This document shows positions 62,054-64,000 of a stretch of DNA of 64,000 nt, piece after piece (within the stretch, counting starts at the first letter, position 1; every line of letters starts with the position of its first letter). The notes below the pieces were generated by a model. It searched no databases. It was not told where the DNA came from and saw only the letters and a list, made by a program, of their open reading frames with translations. Origin of the DNA: Sitta carolinensis (Eukaryota; Chordata; Aves; Passeriformes; Sittidae); the NCBI GenBank assembly GCA_032173965.1, contig CM063290.1, forward strand, positions 1,736,001 to 1,800,000, in the 5' to 3' direction. The position numbers and the translations under genes were made by a program.

Positions 62054-63180
62054 CTGGGGAGAGAGAGCCAAGGCTCAGGGCAGCTCTTTGGAACCTCCAG
62101 GAGGATCTCTGGCTCCTGCCAAACCCTCCCCCAGATGCTGTCTCTGAAAATCAGCCTTCTAATTTGTTTTAGTCTAGTGCAGTCAGTTCTCGTAAATTAC
62201 AAAATAAACAAGGATCATGTTTACATTCCTTTGTAAAAGAATCACCTGATAAACTTCTCAAGTGACCAGTAGAAATAGAGAAGCAGTAACTTCTCTGTCC
62301 AATCCCTGATCGCTGTCCAGAAACTTATAGATACAAAGTCGACAATAAAACTAAAAACTTTCCTTCTTTTCTTTCCTACCTGAACATTTTGTGTTGATTC
62401 TGTGTGTTTCTTTTCCACCCCAGGAGTGCTCTGTCCTCCCCAGGAATGTCTTTACCATCCCCAGGAGTGGCTCTGTCCTCCCAGAATGTCTCTGCCATTC
62501 CCAGGAATGGCTCTGTCTCCCGAGAACACCCAGCACGGAATTCTGTCAACAATTCTAGGAATCCCTTGAAATTTTGCAGAAGAAAAACAGTGAGATTTGA
62601 TCAGCTGTACATCTGCCCTGGATTTTGGGTGGAAAATAGATTTGATCTGTTGTTACCTCTGCCCTGTGGGAATTTTGGGTGGAAAATAGATTTGATCTGT
62701 TACCTCTGCCCTGGGAATTTTGGTGGAAAACAGGAGATTTGATCTGCTGTTACCTCTGCCCGTGGAATTTTGGTGGAAAACAGAGATTTGATCTGCTGTT
62801 ACCTCTGCCCGGGGAATTTGGGTGAAAGAGAGATTGATCAGCTACCACCTCTCCCCGTGGAATTTTAGAGAAAACAGAGAGCGATCTCTGCCACCTCTCC
62901 CATTGAGTCAATTGATCCTACCTCTCCCGGCATTTAAAAACAGATTGACTGCGCCTCACGCACTCCACCCCCGGGAAATACAATTCAGCGAAAATAAAAA
63001 CGAACCTCCCCCACTCACCAGCTCTCTTAATCCTCTTCCTCTCCTTCAGCTGGTAGGGCTTGTGGTCGTGGGACAGGGGGATGGCGTTGCCATCCTTGTC
63101 ACACAGCACGCCCCGGGAGTCGCCCACGTTGGCCACGGTGAGCTCCTTGTCGGACAGCAGGGCGATCAGACACGTGGTGC
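61704..63180 (-). CDS. PPM1L: PPM1L, PP2C-type Ser/Thr phosphatase (last two coding exons)
   Basis: PPM1L is an ER-membrane, Mg/Mn-dependent phosphatase that dephosphorylates stress kinases (TAK1, ASK1), IRE1 and the ceramide transporter CERT. Exons seen: 63019-63180 and 61704-62053 (stop at 61704-61706). They encode the C-terminal half of the PP2C domain, essentially identical to human: ANVGDSRGVL, HDHKPYQLKERKRIKRAGGF, AMSRSLGDYPLKN, the metal site LASDGLWDAF and CPDNITVMVVKF. It ends SSKAEEQP, one residue longer than I recall for human. The membrane anchor and the first catalytic Asp are in 5' exons off the right edge. Confidence 0.97.
62134..62421 (+). mobile_element. LTR-like dispersed repeat, copy 2 (PPM1L intron)
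   Basis: Relative of 1965-2245, in the same plus orientation. Shares AAACAAGGATCATGTTTACA, TTCCTTTGTAAAAGA, CTTCTCTGTCCAATC and GTCCAGAAACTTATAGATAC, then GACAATAAAAC. It lies antisense to PPM1L. Confidence 0.7.
62418..62535. repeat. Short minisatellite beside LTR-like copy
   Basis: About four degenerate copies of CCCAGGAGTGGCTCTGTCCT / CCCAGAATGTCTCTGCC. Confidence 0.75.
62600..62890. repeat. About 50-bp minisatellite in PPM1L intron
   Basis: Five to six copies of GGAATTTTGGGTGGAAAATA plus GATTTGATCTGTTGTTACCT and CTGCCCT, decaying towards exon 63019-63180 and ending about 130 bp from it. Confidence 0.92.
63019..63180 (-). CDS. PPM1L: PPM1L penultimate exon
   Basis: Acceptor tgtccctgcag, donor GCTG|gtgagt (GT at 63018-63017). 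Encodes GTTCLIALLSDKELTVANVG through KRIKRAG. It begins and ends one base into a codon; 162 nt. Confidence 0.97.
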
Positions 63181-63399
63181 CTGCAGGGACAACAGCAGGG
63201 GAGGGGAAAATCCCACAGGATGGAAAAAAGAGCTCCGTGGGCAGCAGGGAAATGTTGTTCCTGGCACAGAATCCCAGGAGGGTTGAGCTGGGGAGGACTT
63301 CCCAGATTGGGGAGTCCCAGCTGTGACTCTCGGGGCGCTGAGCCCTCCTTAGCAGGGCAGAGAGGCTGAAAGGGCAGGGATGATTCCCAGATCCCAGCT

Positions 63400-63790
63400 C
63401 CCATTTCCTATTCATCTCCCATTTCCCATTATCACATTTTGCATTTCCAGTCTCCCATCTCCCATTTCTAACCTCCCATTTCTCGTCTCCTATTTCCCAT
63501 TTCCTATTAATCTCCCATTTCCCATTTCCTATTAATTTCCCATTTCCCATTATCCCATTTCCTATTAATCTCCCATTATCCCATTTCCTATTAATCTCCC
63601 ATCTCCCACCATCCCATTTCCTATTACCCCATTTCCCATTTCCAATCTCCCATTTCTCCTCTCCCATCTCCCCTTTCCCATTTCTCCTCTCCCATCTCCC
63701 CTTTCCCATTTCTCCCATCTCCCATCTCCCCTTTCCCATTTCTCCCATCTCCCATCTCCCCTTTCCCATTTCTTCCCTCTCCTTTCCAGT
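63400..63790. repeat. Pyrimidine-rich (CTCCCATTTC)n array
   Basis: Irregular 8-19 bp units of CTCCCATTTCCCATT; the PPM1L strand is almost pure purine (GGGAGATGGGAAATGG). About 200 bp upstream of the penultimate exon. The remaining intron to 64000 is unremarkable. Confidence 0.92.
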
Positions 63791-64000
63791 TCCCATCTGC
63801 CCATTCCTGCCCCCCTCACCCAAACCCAGAGGATCCCAGCTCAAAACCCCATTCTGGGGCTGACACCTGGATGCAATCCCTAAATATCAGTATCTCCCAG
63901 GACTGCTTGACAGCAGGCAGAAATGAATTCCATCTCTTTTTTAATGTTGTGCAATTGTGAAACTCATTTCTCCGGGATTGCTGGGGAAGAAGGGCCATCC

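Noticed and set aside
62918..63844. 308-codon minus-strand frame over PPM1L
   Set aside because: Only 63019-63180 is exon; the upstream part reads through the acceptor into the purine-rich array, and the downstream part reads past the donor.

Overview
This window is vertebrate nuclear DNA, almost certainly from a bird and probably a songbird. It holds intron-split genes with GT-AG junctions whose proteins match known vertebrate families along their whole length. Introns are compact. There are CR1-type LINE tails, LTR-like repeats, CpG-rich first exons, and an extreme load of GC-rich minisatellites. The gene set SMC4 - TRIM59 - KPNA4 - ARL14 - B3GALNT1 - PPM1L matches the human 3q25-q26 neighbourhood (chicken chromosome 9 as I remember it). 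Species and chromosome are inferences.

Layout. 365-4601 (+): the last four coding exons of SMC4, carrying the ABC signature, Walker B and the C terminus. 5457-6455 (-): TRIM59, one coding exon that meets SMC4 tail to tail and lacks the usual C-terminal membrane segment. 6529-9432: TRIM59 upstream region, a run of four unrelated GC-rich arrays and a fourfold tandem 5' splice site. 9433-14204: AT-rich DNA plus the KPNA4 3' UTR, with a roughly 290-bp direct duplication. 14205-33635 (-): complete KPNA4 (importin alpha-3), 17 coding exons that join exactly to 521 codons. 33636-34980: CpG-rich KPNA4 promoter and a promoter-proximal higher-order repeat. 34981-46260: mostly unique intergenic DNA with a CR1 fragment, several minisatellites and a perfect 57-bp palindrome. 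46261-46842 (-): ARL14, one coding exon. 46843-53638: an 18-bp array, a probable B3GALNT1 promoter, and a 34-unit array of 49/51 bp with almost no point mutations. 53699-54685 (+): B3GALNT1, one coding exon. 54686-61703: convergent tails of B3GALNT1 and PPM1L. 61704-63180 (-): the last two coding exons of PPM1L; its 5' exons lie beyond the right edge.

The genes have separate jobs: condensin ATPase, E3 ubiquitin ligase, nuclear import receptor, small GTPase, globoside synthase and PP2C phosphatase. They share only a conserved neighbourhood. Compared with the human order as I recall it, ARL14 and the B3GALNT1/PPM1L pair are inverted relative to KPNA4.

The most unusual aspect is the tandem-repeat content. 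About 25 arrays with different units fill roughly a fifth of the window. They cluster at promoters and first introns, and several reach to within a few bases of splice sites. Most long open reading frames here come from these arrays and are not genes. I found no convincing new protein system.
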